From: JABFRJ01 sp031409695
GTDB taxonomy: Bacteria > Pseudomonadota > Alphaproteobacteria > Rhizobiales > Hyphomicrobiaceae
Length of the DNA stretch: 18,440 nt
Direction: 5' to 3'
Assembly: GCA_031409695.1 (NCBI GenBank)
Contig: JANNXS010000252.1
Coordinates: 1 to 18,440, forward strand
Part shown: positions 6,188 through 14,172 of the stretch, in pieces
How positions within the stretch are numbered: the first letter of the stretch is position 1
Layout: each line of letters begins with the position of its first letter
Notes under the pieces: generated by a model
What the model was told of the DNA's origin: nothing
Databases searched by the model: none
Seen by the model: the letters and a program-made list of their open reading frames with translations, nothing else
Translations under genes and position numbers: made by a program

Positions 6188-7075
6188 ATGAAGACCCTCT
6201 CTCCTGCGCTCGCCACACATCTGGCGTCCGGCGTCACAACGCTTGCCTGGTGTTGGAACCTCGTTCGCCGTGACGCCGTCACTCTCGGCTTCACCGATCA
6301 CGACCGCGACCTTACGTTTGGCGGGGTCACCTATGAGGCTGCCACGGGCTTCACAGCATCCGAGATCAAAGACACGCTCGGCCTAGCAGTCGACAATCTC
6401 GATATCCAATCCGCTCTGTCGTCGCTCCGCCTCGACGAAGACGATCTGGCTGCCGGCTTATACGATGACGCGCGCGTCGAAATCTGGCGTGTCAATTGGT
6501 CTGATCCGGCGCAACGCGTGCTGATGCGCAAGGGCTCGCTTGGAGAAATCACACGAGCCGGCAAATCGTTTTCGGCCGAAGTGCGTGGCCTCGCGCACTA
6601 TCTCAATCAACCGAGCGGCCGTACATACCAGTTCGCCTGCGACGCAAATCTTGGTGACGCCAGATGTGGTGTTGATCTTACATCCCCTGTATGGCGCGGG
6701 CTGGCGTCCATCGTGTCTATCATCGATCACCGTACCATCACCGCCACCGGCTTGGCGGCCTATGCAACGGATCACTTTACACGGGGCCTCGTCACCGTTT
6801 CTAGCGGCGCCAACGCAGGGCAGAAAATCGAGGTAAGGCGCCACAACCAGCTGACCAATGTCGCCACGCTTGAACTTTGGCAGGCGCCAGCCAGACCGTT
6901 CGCAATCGATGACACCCTCATTGTCTCCGCCGGCTGCGACAAGCACTTTGTCACGTGTCGCGATCGCTTCGCAAATGCTGCGCGATTTCGAGGTTTTCCG
7001 CACATGCCCGGCACTGACCTCATCACCAGCGTGGCGCGCAGTGGTGATGTCAACGATGGCTCGGCTTTACGCTGA
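6188..7075 (+). CDS. DUF2163 / BR0599-like tail hub protein (GTA g13)
   Basis: This 295-residue protein is the tail hub of GTA particles and is related to lambda gpL, an iron-sulfur protein of the tail tip. It opens with LSPALATHLASGVTTLAWCW and LGFTDHDRDLTFGGVTYEA, and carries WSDPAQRVLMRKGSLGEITR and GLAHYLNQPSGRTYQFACDA. Four cysteines are placed as two pairs, C151 and C160 (in FACDANLGDARCGVDL) and C250 and C257 (in SAGCDKHFVTCRDRFAN), the pattern that ligates an Fe-S cluster in this family. The ATG at 6188 is chosen over the open frame upstream, which overlaps g12. Its stop codon shares one base with the g14 start. Confidence 0.93.
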   Translation: MKTLSPALATHLASGVTTLAWCWNLVRRDAVTLGFTDHDRDLTFGGVTYEAATGFTASEIKDTLGLAVDNLDIQSALSSLRLDEDDLAAGLYDDARVEIWRVNWSDPAQRVLMRKGSLGEITRAGKSFSAEVRGLAHYLNQPSGRTYQFACDANLGDARCGVDLTSPVWRGLASIVSIIDHRTITATGLAAYATDHFTRGLVTVSSGANAGQKIEVRRHNQLTNVATLELWQAPARPFAIDDTLIVSAGCDKHFVTCRDRFANAARFRGFPHMPGTDLITSVARSGDVNDGSALR

Positions 7076-7521
7076 TGCCTGACCTCATCACACGCGATAA
7101 AATCGTCAACGCCGCCCGTAGCTGGACGGGTACACCCTATCATCATCAAGCCTCGACCAAGGGCGTCGGGACGGATTGCCTGGGTCTCATCCGCGGCGTG
7201 TGGACTGAGCTTTATGGCATCGCGCCTGAGACGCCGCCGGGATATAGCCCCGACTGGGCCGAAGCCTCCGGCCGCGAAACACTTCTCGAGGCGGCCGAAC
7301 GCCATCTTGTGCCAGTTCCACTTGAACAACTTGCTCCAGGCGACGTGCTCATTTTCCGCTATCGCGCAAACACGCCCGCCAAGCACGTGGCAATCCTCAC
7401 TGACCACCGACGCATGATCCACGCCATTCAGGGGCTTCCCGTCTCAGAGCATGCTTACACACCCTGGTGGTCGCGCCGTCTCGTCGCCGCGTTTGCCTTC
7501 CCAGACACCGCGCCTGCCTGA
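7075..7521 (+). CDS. NlpC/P60 family tail peptidase (GTA g14)
   Basis: This 148-residue cysteine peptidase of the NlpC/P60 fold, known in GTA clusters as TIGR02219, is a tail-tip cell wall hydrolase thought to open the peptidoglycan of the recipient. The nucleophile is C35 in GVGTDCLGLIRGVW, with H104 in AKHVAILTD and probably H116 in RMIHAIQG completing the site. PGDVLIFRYR before the His is the usual NlpC/P60 strand. The ATG at 7075 overlaps the g13 stop (TGATG), implying coupled translation. The catalytic residues are intact, so the product is predicted active. Confidence 0.93.
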   Translation: MPDLITRDKIVNAARSWTGTPYHHQASTKGVGTDCLGLIRGVWTELYGIAPETPPGYSPDWAEASGRETLLEAAERHLVPVPLEQLAPGDVLIFRYRANTPAKHVAILTDHRRMIHAIQGLPVSEHAYTPWWSRRLVAAFAFPDTAPA

Positions 7522-7582
7522 TTCCTGCCCCACCCTCTAACATTCCATCTGGCCCACTCAACTCAGGCAACCAACTCCACAC

Positions 7583-10500
7583 ATGGCCACTCTCGCCTTG
7601 AGCGCCGTTGGCGCCGCCGCCGGCAACGCGCTTCTGCCAGCCGGTTTGTCCGCCTTTGGCATATCCATTGCCGGCGCAACGATCGGCTCGCAGCTGGGCG
7701 CGCTCGCCGGCTCCCAGATCGACCAAGCGCTCTTCGGTGCATCGGGTCGCAGTCGCGCCGTAGACGGACCTCGCCTCTCCGAACTCAATGTCACCACGTC
7801 GACGGAAGGCGCCCATATTCCGCGCCTCTATGGGCGCGCCAGGCTCGGCGGCCAGATCATCTGGGCGACCGCGCTTGAGGAGGAAACCGTTGACCGAAAT
7901 GCGGCTGGTCAGGGCAAGGGCACAAGGCGCGGTGCCTCAGCGTCCGGCGTCGACTACGCCTATGCCGCCAACATCGCCGTTGCGCTGTGTGAAGGTGAGA
8001 TCACCTCGCTTGGCCGCGTGTGGGCCGATGGCCGCGAAATTGACCTCTCCGGTTTCACCTATCGCCTCTACACCGGCACCGAGACACAGGACGTCGATCC
8101 ATTGATCGTCGGCAAACAAGATGGCAGCGCGCCTGCCTACCGCGGCATCGCCTACATCGTTTTCGAACACATGCCGCTCGCTGACTTTGGCAATCGGATT
8201 CCGCAGTTGTCGTTCGAGGTATCTCGCGCCGTTGATACGCTTGAACGCGACTTAAAGGGTGTCGTGTTGATTCCGGGATCCGGTGAGTTTGTCTATGGGC
8301 AGACGGCCATTGAGCGTAAAGTCGGTCGCATCTCCTCTGTCGCCGAAAACACCCACACTTTGCTTGGCGATACAGATTGGTCTGTCTCTTTGGACCAATT
8401 GGAAACCAATCTGCCTAATGCGAAATCCGTCTCGCTCGTCGTCAGCTGGTTCGGCACAGACCTGCGTGCAGATCAGTGCGAGATCCGTCCGCTCGTTGAA
8501 AGCGCCGACAAGATCACGTCGCCTGAAACCTGGTCTGTCGCGGGACTGACGCGCGCGACCGCAATCACTGTATCCAGCATAGCGGGCCGCGCGGCCTACG
8601 GCGGTACGCCGTCAGACCAAACCGTCGTTGGAGCAATTCGCGATCTGAAGACGCGTGGCCTCTCGGTGGTCCTGTCGCCGTTCATTCTTATGGATATCCC
8701 GGCTGGCAACACCCTGCCCGATCCCTATTCTTCGTCCACCTCTCAGCCGACATATCCTTGGCGCGGACGCATATCCGTTTCGCCATCGGCTGGTCGTGCA
8801 GGGACGCCCGACAAAACCACAACCGCTGAGGTCGACATCGCAAGTTTCGTTGGCGCAGCGCTGGTTTCTGACTTTTCGCTGTCTGGCGACACAGTCATCT
8901 ACACCGGCCCGACGGAATGGAGCTTCCGCCGTTTTATCCTACACCATGCGCACCTCGCCAAAGCAGCAGGTGGCGTCGATGCGTTTGTGCTCTGCTCAGA
9001 ACTTCGGGGGCTAACGACCGTTCGTGCAACAGCCAACACCTATCCGTTTGTGACAGCCCTTGTGCAATTGGCAGCCGACGTTCGGACCGTTCTTGGACCC
9101 ACAACCAAGATCCTTTATGCTGCCGACTGGTCTGAGTACTTCGGTCATCAGCCGGCTGACAGCAGCGGTGACGTGTTCTTCCACCTCGATCCGCTCTGGT
9201 CGTCACCCAACATCGATTGCGTTGGCGTCGACGTCTATTGGCCACTCGCCGACTGGCGCGACGGCACAGCGCACCTTGATGCGCTCACTGGCGTCGCGTC
9301 CGCACACGACCTCAGCTACCTAAAAGGCAACCTTCAAGCCGGAGAGGGATTCGATTGGTTCTATGCCAGCGACAACGCGCGCCTGATGCAAACCCGCACG
9401 CCCATCACAGACGGTTTAGGAAACCCCTGGATCTATCGCTATAAGGACATCAAGGCTTGGTGGAGCAATCCGCATAGGAACCGTCCCGGCGGCGTCGAGA
9501 GTACCGCTGCAACAGCCTGGATTCCGCAATCCAAACCGTTCTGGTTCCTGGAAATCGGCTGCCCCGCCATCGACAACGGCGCCAACCAACCCAACGTGTT
9601 TATCGATCCGAAAAGCTCGGAATCGTTCCTGCCACATTTCTCCACTGGCGCGCGCGACGACCTGATGCAACGCCGCCTGCTTCAAGCCTACTCAGAGGCT
9701 TACAATCCAGCCCATCCCGGCTTCGTCCCGGCGCTCAACCCCCTCTCATCCGTCTACGGTGGACGCATGGTCGATGCGGCCCGCATTCACGTCTATTGTT
9801 GGGATGCCCGGCCGTTCCCTGCCTTTCCAAACCATAGTGAAATCTGGGGTGATGGCGACAATTGGCGGCTCGGTCATTGGATCAACGGTCGTACCGCCGC
9901 GGCCCCTCTCCCGGCTTTGGTATCAACACTGCTCGCCGACTTTGGCGACGTAGACGCCGACGCGTCCGGCTTGACGGGCACAGCCGCCGGGCTCGTCGTC
10001 GATCGCATCATGTCAGCGCGCCAAGCCTTGCAGCCGCTCGAAGTTGGGTTCTTTTTCGACAGCCTTGAAAGCGACGGTCAGATCGTCTTCCGCCCCCGCG
10101 CCAGCGCTGCAACAACGATCACGCTTTCGGCCGACGACCTCGTCGAGAACGCGGCAGATCGTCCACTTCTGCAACTGACACGCGCTCAGGAAACTGATCT
10201 TCCCTGCAGTTCCAAGGTGACGTTCATCGCAGCGTCTGGTGACTACGCGCAGGCGCAATCTGAGGCACGCCGTCAGGTCGGCGCGTCTGGTCGGACAAGC
10301 CAAGCCGCTCTCGGTCTCGTTCTTGATACTAGCGATGGCGACGCGATTGCTGAACGGTTGCTGTTCGAAGCCTGGTCCGCCCGCGAGCGGGCAGTCTTCA
10401 CCTTGCCGCCAAGTCGCCTCGCCCTGGAGCCCGGGGACACGCTAACGGTCAGCGCCAATGGCCGCCAGCACCTGCTACGCCTGACGGAAGTCGGCGAGCA

Positions 10501-11524
10501 TGGCGCGCGCGACATTGAAGCACGCTCGGTTGACCCGAGTGTGTATCGTCATCGCCCCACGCGTCCGCGCGATCGAACGCCCCCAAAATCACGCGCGTCA
10601 GGCGCCCCACTGATCACCTATCTGAACTGTCCGCCGTCGGATAATGATCCTCCGCATACGCCACTTATTGCTGCGGCACAGGAGCCGTGGCAAGGGGACA
10701 TCGCCGTGTTCCGCTCGCCTGAATCAAGCGGCTTTGTGCTTTCAACGCTCCTGACGCGCTCAGCCATCACCGGCCTGACAACCCAGGCACTCAATCCAGG
10801 TGTTCACGGACGGATCGATCGAACCTCAACTGTTGTCGTCACGATTGACCGCGCAGCGCTCACATCGGTGACGTCACTTGCGCTCTTCGGCGGCGCGAAC
10901 ACAGCCGCTGTCGAAATCACTCAGGATGTTTGGGAAATCCTACAATTCCAAACCGCAACGCTTATTGGGCCGCGCACCTATCGTCTGACAAACTTGCTCC
11001 GCGGCTTGCGTGGAAGCGAGCACATGCAGGTCATTCCGAGCCTTGCTCGCTTCGTGCTTCTCGACGACGCGGTCCGCCCTCTTGGGTTCACAGAGAGCGA
11101 CGTCGGCCTCACGCTCAACTGGCGCGCTGGTCACGCCCGCAAGAATATCGGAGATGCTGCCTACGTGACAACGCAGCACACATTCACCGGCGTCGGCTTG
11201 GCCCCACTTGCGCCAGTGCACGTCAGGGGCATGCGCAACACGGCTGGAGATTTATCGCTCTCATGGACGCGACGCACACGCATCGGCGGTGACAGCTGGG
11301 AAACGACGGACGTTCCCCTCGGTGAAACCGCTGAGAGCTACACGCTTGATATCCTCGCTGGCAACATCATCAAACGAACACGGACGATCTCGATCCCCGC
11401 AACTGTCTACAGCGCCCCGCAACAGCTCGCCGATTTCGGCAGCCTACAGAGCAATATCACGATCAACGTCTGCCAGTCGAGCCCAACCTTCGGCCGCGGT
11501 TCGCAACGGATAGTGACGCTCTAA
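7583..11524 (+). CDS. Large GTA tail-tip / host-specificity protein (g15), GTA TIM-barrel-like
   Basis: This 1313-residue protein is the tail-tip protein of GTA particles, similar in place and size to RcGTA g15. The N-terminus is hydrophobic and Gly/Ala-rich (residues 1-50, including AFGISIAGATIGSQLGALAG). Next come LYGRARLGGQIIWATALEEE and a strand-rich part with VALCEGEITSLGRVWADGRE, typical of tail-tip hubs. The GTA TIM-barrel-like domain spans about residues 440-740, with GGVDAFVLCSELRGLTTVR, the DVYWPLADWRDG segment and FWFLEIGCPAIDNGANQPN. A phage-tail_3-like region follows around 790-960, and the C-terminal part is beta-rich and less conserved, probably for receptor contact. The open frame is uninterrupted over almost 4 kb, which argues that this part of the cluster is maintained. 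Confidence 0.95.
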   Translation: MATLALSAVGAAAGNALLPAGLSAFGISIAGATIGSQLGALAGSQIDQALFGASGRSRAVDGPRLSELNVTTSTEGAHIPRLYGRARLGGQIIWATALEEETVDRNAAGQGKGTRRGASASGVDYAYAANIAVALCEGEITSLGRVWADGREIDLSGFTYRLYTGTETQDVDPLIVGKQDGSAPAYRGIAYIVFEHMPLADFGNRIPQLSFEVSRAVDTLERDLKGVVLIPGSGEFVYGQTAIERKVGRISSVAENTHTLLGDTDWSVSLDQLETNLPNAKSVSLVVSWFGTDLRADQCEIRPLVESADKITSPETWSVAGLTRATAITVSSIAGRAAYGGTPSDQTVVGAIRDLKTRGLSVVLSPFILMDIPAGNTLPDPYSSSTSQPTYPWRGRISVSPSAGRAGTPDKTTTAEVDIASFVGAALVSDFSLSGDTVIYTGPTEWSFRRFILHHAHLAKAAGGVDAFVLCSELRGLTTVRATANTYPFVTALVQLAADVRTVLGPTTKILYAADWSEYFGHQPADSSGDVFFHLDPLWSSPNIDCVGVDVYWPLADWRDGTAHLDALTGVASAHDLSYLKGNLQAGEGFDWFYASDNARLMQTRTPITDGLGNPWIYRYKDIKAWWSNPHRNRPGGVESTAATAWIPQSKPFWFLEIGCPAIDNGANQPNVFIDPKSSESFLPHFSTGARDDLMQRRLLQAYSEAYNPAHPGFVPALNPLSSVYGGRMVDAARIHVYCWDARPFPAFPNHSEIWGDGDNWRLGHWINGRTAAAPLPALVSTLLADFGDVDADASGLTGTAAGLVVDRIMSARQALQPLEVGFFFDSLESDGQIVFRPRASAATTITLSADDLVENAADRPLLQLTRAQETDLPCSSKVTFIAASGDYAQAQSEARRQVGASGRTSQAALGLVLDTSDGDAIAERLLFEAWSARERAVFTLPPSRLALEPGDTLTVSANGRQHLLRLTEVGEHGARDIEARSVDPSVYRHRPTRPRDRTPPKSRASGAPLITYLNCPPSDNDPPHTPLIAAAQEPWQGDIAVFRSPESSGFVLSTLLTRSAITGLTTQALNPGVHGRIDRTSTVVVTIDRAALTSVTSLALFGGANTAAVEITQDVWEILQFQTATLIGPRTYRLTNLLRGLRGSEHMQVIPSLARFVLLDDAVRPLGFTESDVGLTLNWRAGHARKNIGDAAYVTTQHTFTGVGLAPLAPVHVRGMRNTAGDLSLSWTRRTRIGGDSWETTDVPLGETAESYTLDILAGNIIKRTRTISIPATVYSAPQQLADFGSLQSNITINVCQSSPTFGRGSQRIVTL

Positions 11525-11539
11525 AAACAACTGACCACA

Positions 11540-12829
11540 ATGAACACGACAGATGTCCCCGCCTGGCTCGACCATGCATGGTCTGCCTTCGACGTGACTG
11601 AAACATCCGGCGCAGCCAGTACGCCTGATATCCTCGCCTTCTATCGCGATGCTGGACACCCCGAAGTCCGATCTGATGAGGTGGCTTGGTGTGCGGCCTT
11701 CGTCGGCGCCTGCTTAGAACGTGCGGGCAACCGCTGCACGCGTTCGCTGCTCGCACGTTCTTACCTGGCATGGGGTCACGCGATGGACCCACCGCGCATG
11801 GGCGCCGTTGCGGTGCTATCACGCGGTACAGATCCGACGTTTGGCCACATTGGATTTGTTGTCGGCGTTTCACAGGATCGCGTCTTTCTGCTCGGCGGGA
11901 ATCAATCCGACAGCGTCTGTGTTCAAAGTTTTGCCCGCAATCGGGTGCTCAGTTATCGTTGGCCGACTGCAACGTCTGCGACGCCGCGAACAAACCCAGC
12001 CGCAGCGCCGATTTTTGACATCGCGCTTGCCCACGTGCTCGCGATGGAAGGTGGTTACACGGACGATCCACATGATCCGGGCGGACCGACCAATCTCGGC
12101 ATTACGCTTGCAACCTTTGCCAGCTGGCAAGACAAAGCGCTCACCGCAGACACCTTCGGCGCCATAAAGGCTGACCTTCGCGCCCTTGACCCGTTGACCG
12201 CTGGCGCAATCTACCGCGCTCGCTACTGGCGGCCATCGCGCGCGGCCGACATGCCGGACGCTTTAGCCGTCATGCACTTCGATGCCAGCGTCAATCACGG
12301 CGTCACCGGTGCCGCCCGCATCCTGCAGAGCGCCTGTGACGTTGATGTCGACGGCGAGATCGGCCCCGACACACTCGCCGCCGCAACGAGCCTTCCACTC
12401 AACGACCTCCTCGATCGTTACGCCAAAATCCGCGAGGCCCGCTATCGCGCGCTCCCGCACTTCTGGCGCTTCGGTCGCGGCTGGCTCTCACGCGTTGTCA
12501 AGACTCGTGCGGCAGCCGGTACCCTCCTTCCCCCGTCCCCAAAGCAGAAAGCTGCCGTTCCCATGACCACTGAATCCACTGAACCCAAATGGTGGGGCAA
12601 TTCGATCTCCGTCTGGGGCACGATCATAACCGCGCTTTCCACGGTGCTTCCCATCATCGCGCCGATATTTGGCATTTCGCTAACGGCCGAGGCGATTCAG
12701 CAGATTGGCGCCAGCCTCCTGCAATTGATCCAAGTCGCCGGTGGCCTGATCGGCACCGTCATGGCGATTTATGGCCGCGCCCGCGCCACACAGCCGTTGA
12801 TGCGTCGACCGTTCGCGGTCCGGTTCTAA
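11540..12829 (+). CDS. Three-domain lysis protein: TIGR02594/NlpC-like, GH108 muramidase, holin-like C-terminus
   Basis: This 429-residue protein joins three usually separate lysis modules. Residues 1-145 resemble the TIGR02594 family of cysteine amidase-like domains, with C51 in VAWCAAFVGACLERAG and H103 in FGHIGFVVGV. Residues 158-325 are a GH108 muramidase, with the catalytic Glu E170 in AMEGGYTDDPHDPGGPTNLG, then WRPSRAADMPDALAVMHFDA and a peptidoglycan-binding tail (DVDVDGEIGPDTLAAATS). Residues 342-429 begin with a Met and look like a stand-alone holin: TIITALSTVLPIIAPIFGI and IQVAGGLIGTVMAIYGR are two hydrophobic segments. It starts 15 bases after g15, so it belongs to the same transcript. 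A second start at 12563 could yield an 88-residue holin-like product. Domain calls are from motifs only. Confidence 0.85.
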   Translation: MNTTDVPAWLDHAWSAFDVTETSGAASTPDILAFYRDAGHPEVRSDEVAWCAAFVGACLERAGNRCTRSLLARSYLAWGHAMDPPRMGAVAVLSRGTDPTFGHIGFVVGVSQDRVFLLGGNQSDSVCVQSFARNRVLSYRWPTATSATPRTNPAAAPIFDIALAHVLAMEGGYTDDPHDPGGPTNLGITLATFASWQDKALTADTFGAIKADLRALDPLTAGAIYRARYWRPSRAADMPDALAVMHFDASVNHGVTGAARILQSACDVDVDGEIGPDTLAAATSLPLNDLLDRYAKIREARYRALPHFWRFGRGWLSRVVKTRAAAGTLLPPSPKQKAAVPMTTESTEPKWWGNSISVWGTIITALSTVLPIIAPIFGISLTAEAIQQIGASLLQLIQVAGGLIGTVMAIYGRARATQPLMRRPFAVRF

Positions 12830-12882
12830 ACACCTTTGCGCCGAAGCTCTTTGGCTCAGACCGTGTGCGCGCTCACCGAAAA

Positions 12883-12915
12883 AGGCGGCATCCGACTAAG
12901 TGTCGGACACCGCCT
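12883..12915 (-). terminator. Intrinsic terminator for the hsp20/DUF1150 side, possibly bidirectional
   Basis: AGGCGGCATCCGAC (12883-12896) pairs with GTCGGACACCGCCT (12902-12915) except for two central bases, with a 5-base loop. On the minus strand the stem is followed by five T (12879-12883 are A on the + strand), so it is a good terminator for the DUF1150 gene. On the + side the stem is followed by CTTAAAA, so termination of the GTA transcript is less certain. Confidence 0.75.
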
Positions 12916-12984
12916 CTTAAAAACAACGCGCACATCAACAACCATGTACAAACACGACGGCCGCTGGGTGTGCACCGGCTGGCT

Positions 12985-13278
12985 TCAATTGAGGTACTGC
13001 ACCTCCAATTCGTCGCCCATGGCGTGGCCAATGGCGGCTTGCTTGCTGTCCGTCAGCGCAAGTGGTGTGCCGTCCGCGCCGTGGAGCGCGTACAGGCTGA
13101 TCCCAATCGGCAATCCCTCAATGGCCGGAAACGCCTCCTTGGCCTCGTCCGACGTCATGACTTTTATGTAGGCGACTTTCCCGTCACCTAACTTTGCAAG
13201 ATCCGCATCCGTCAATATTGGCGGGGGCACCATCGGTCGCGACGACCGACGACGAGTTCTGCTCACGTTTTGGTTCAT
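12985..13278 (-). CDS. DUF1150 family small protein
   Basis: This 97-residue protein matches DUF1150, a small alphaproteobacterial family of unknown function that is commonly encoded next to Hsp20. The core reads ILTDADLAKLGDGKVAYIKV, MTSDEAKEAFPAIEGLPIGI, SLYALHGADGTPLALTDSKQ and AAIGHAMGDELE, all typical. The N-terminal 20 residues are basic (SRTRRRSSRP). The start at 13278 is fixed by a perfect AGGAGG about nine bases upstream; the longer frame to 13308 would place that site inside the gene. It lies 158 bases behind hsp20, with a terminator in between, so it either has its own promoter or depends on read-through. Function is not known; a chaperone-related role is only guilt by association. 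Confidence 0.88.
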   Translation of the reverse strand: MNQNVSRTRRRSSRPMVPPPILTDADLAKLGDGKVAYIKVMTSDEAKEAFPAIEGLPIGISLYALHGADGTPLALTDSKQAAIGHAMGDELEVQYLN

Positions 13279-13409
13279 GATGCGCTCCCTCCTGAGTGAG
13301 GAGACCATAGGCGATCAACCGGGCGGATCGAGGGCGACTTTAGCAGCCTTCGCATTAAGTATTACGTAGCGCCCAGCTAATCAGATTGTTCACTGATTCG
13401 ATAAAAGAA

Positions 13410-13431
13410 AGGTGATCTGAAAACCTCACCT
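13410..13431 (-). terminator. Intrinsic terminator behind hsp20
   Basis: On the minus strand AGGTGA, a 10-base loop and TCACCT are followed by TTCTTTTAT. The stem is 13410-13415 with 13426-13431, starting six bases after the hsp20 stop. The stem is short and only moderately GC-rich, so it may be leaky, allowing some transcription into the DUF1150 gene. Confidence 0.5.
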
Positions 13432-13436
13432 AGCAA

Positions 13437-13880
13437 TCATGGTTTCGTATTGGTTGCGATTTCAATCCGCCGAACGAGGCGATCTGGCTCATGACGGATA
13501 AGATCGATGGACAGAAGACCATCGGCTAAATCGGCTTGCCGGACCTCGATGCCATCGGCCAACACAAATGTGCGCTGGAACTGCCGAGCAGCGATGCCTC
13601 GGTGTAGATACTCGCGTGATTTGTCGTCGTCTTGCTTGCCCCGTACGATCAATTGATTGTCTTCGAGCGTGATATCGAGTTGCGCCCGGGAGAACCCGGC
13701 TACCGCGAGCGTAATACGTAAGGTCTCCATTCCGGCTTTGTCGGCTGCATCAACTGCGCCGATCCGCTCTATGTTGTAGGGCGGATAGCCGTCACTCGAT
13801 TTTCCGATCCGGTCAACCAGACGCTCGATCTCGTCAAAGCCGAGCATATGCGGAGACGACAGCACAGAAACACGCGACAT
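13437..13880 (-). CDS. Hsp20/alpha-crystallin family small heat-shock protein
   Basis: This 147-residue cytoplasmic chaperone binds unfolding proteins in an ATP-independent way. SVLSSPHMLGFDEIERLVDR and GYPPYNIERIG are the N-terminal motifs of the bacterial class A (IbpA/HspH-like) group; the alpha-crystallin domain spans about residues 36-130, with RITLAVAGFSRAQLDITLED, LIVRGKQ, YLHRGIAARQFQRTFVLADG and DGLLSIDLIR. The C-terminal I-x-I motif used for oligomer assembly is IEI (139-141). The start at 13880 has GGAGGG seven bases upstream. The frame stays open to 14081, but that extension has no Hsp20 features and would include the promoter. Expression is probably heat-induced through an RpoH-like promoter and a structured leader. 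Confidence 0.95.
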   Translation of the reverse strand: MSRVSVLSSPHMLGFDEIERLVDRIGKSSDGYPPYNIERIGAVDAADKAGMETLRITLAVAGFSRAQLDITLEDNQLIVRGKQDDDKSREYLHRGIAARQFQRTFVLADGIEVRQADLADGLLSIDLIRHEPDRLVRRIEIATNTKP

Positions 13881-13982
13881 GTATTCGCCCTCCGGAAAGC
13901 GGCATCGGCTTGACCCGTCTATGAAGCGCCCAATGAGAGCCGCCCGATCGACACAGCCCGGACACCCGGCACCGTTCTGGCC
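13881..13982 (-). promoter_or_regulatory. hsp20 5' leader, candidate ROSE-like RNA thermometer
   Basis: If transcription starts just after the RpoH-like promoter, the leader is about 100 bases. Its last hairpin (13887-13903; on the minus strand GCCGCUUUCCGGAGGGC) pairs CC-GCU with the AGGG part of the Shine-Dalgarno, leaving one unpaired G. This resembles the U-Y-GCU/SD core of ROSE thermometers, which control small heat-shock genes in rhizobia. Upstream parts of the leader have further GC-rich inverted segments. Pairing was worked out by eye only. Confidence 0.4.
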
Positions 13983-13990
13983 TTCCGGAG

Positions 13991-14018
13991 ATATGGGCGT
14001 CAGCACGGCGCGTTCAAG
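13991..14018 (-). promoter_or_regulatory. Candidate RpoH (sigma-32) promoter of hsp20
   Basis: On the minus strand CTTGAA (14013-14018) is followed after 15 bases by CCCATAT (13991-13997). This fits the sigma-32 consensus CTTGAA with a CCCCAT-type -10 element. It lies about 110 bases before the hsp20 start codon, leaving a leader of typical heat-shock length. Confidence 0.55.
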
Positions 14019-14088
14019 CCATCTGTTCAGGCCCGAAGGCAAAAACCTCTGGCAGGTCAGGCGACGCAAAATCGCTGCCAACTTTCGG

Positions 14089-14105
14089 TTGAACAGTTTG
14101 AACAG
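14089..14105. repeat. Tandem TTGAACAG direct repeat upstream of hsp20
   Basis: TTGAACAG occurs at 14089-14096 and again at 14098-14105, a 9-base period, in the spacer between the molybdopterin oxidoreductase gene and hsp20. On the minus strand a perfect TTGACA lies just upstream of the pair but has no good -10 box 17 bases later. The repeat could be a regulator site; no family is recognised. Confidence 0.3.
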
Positions 14106-14172
14106 CCTAAATGTTTGTCAAAAGTTCCGATCCGCCTCGGTGAGCACGAACCGCGCCTGATCCCCTCCAGCC

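Noticed and set aside
1..12829. The cluster as an active prophage.
   Set aside because: No integrase, repressor, replication gene or attachment site is seen, and gene order and the g10-g15 families are those of GTA clusters. Regions left of the window could still change this.
13881..14081. N-terminal extension of Hsp20 by 67 residues.
   Set aside because: It is Arg/Cys/Pro-rich without family similarity, contains the candidate RpoH promoter and leader, and the internal ATG has a strong Shine-Dalgarno.
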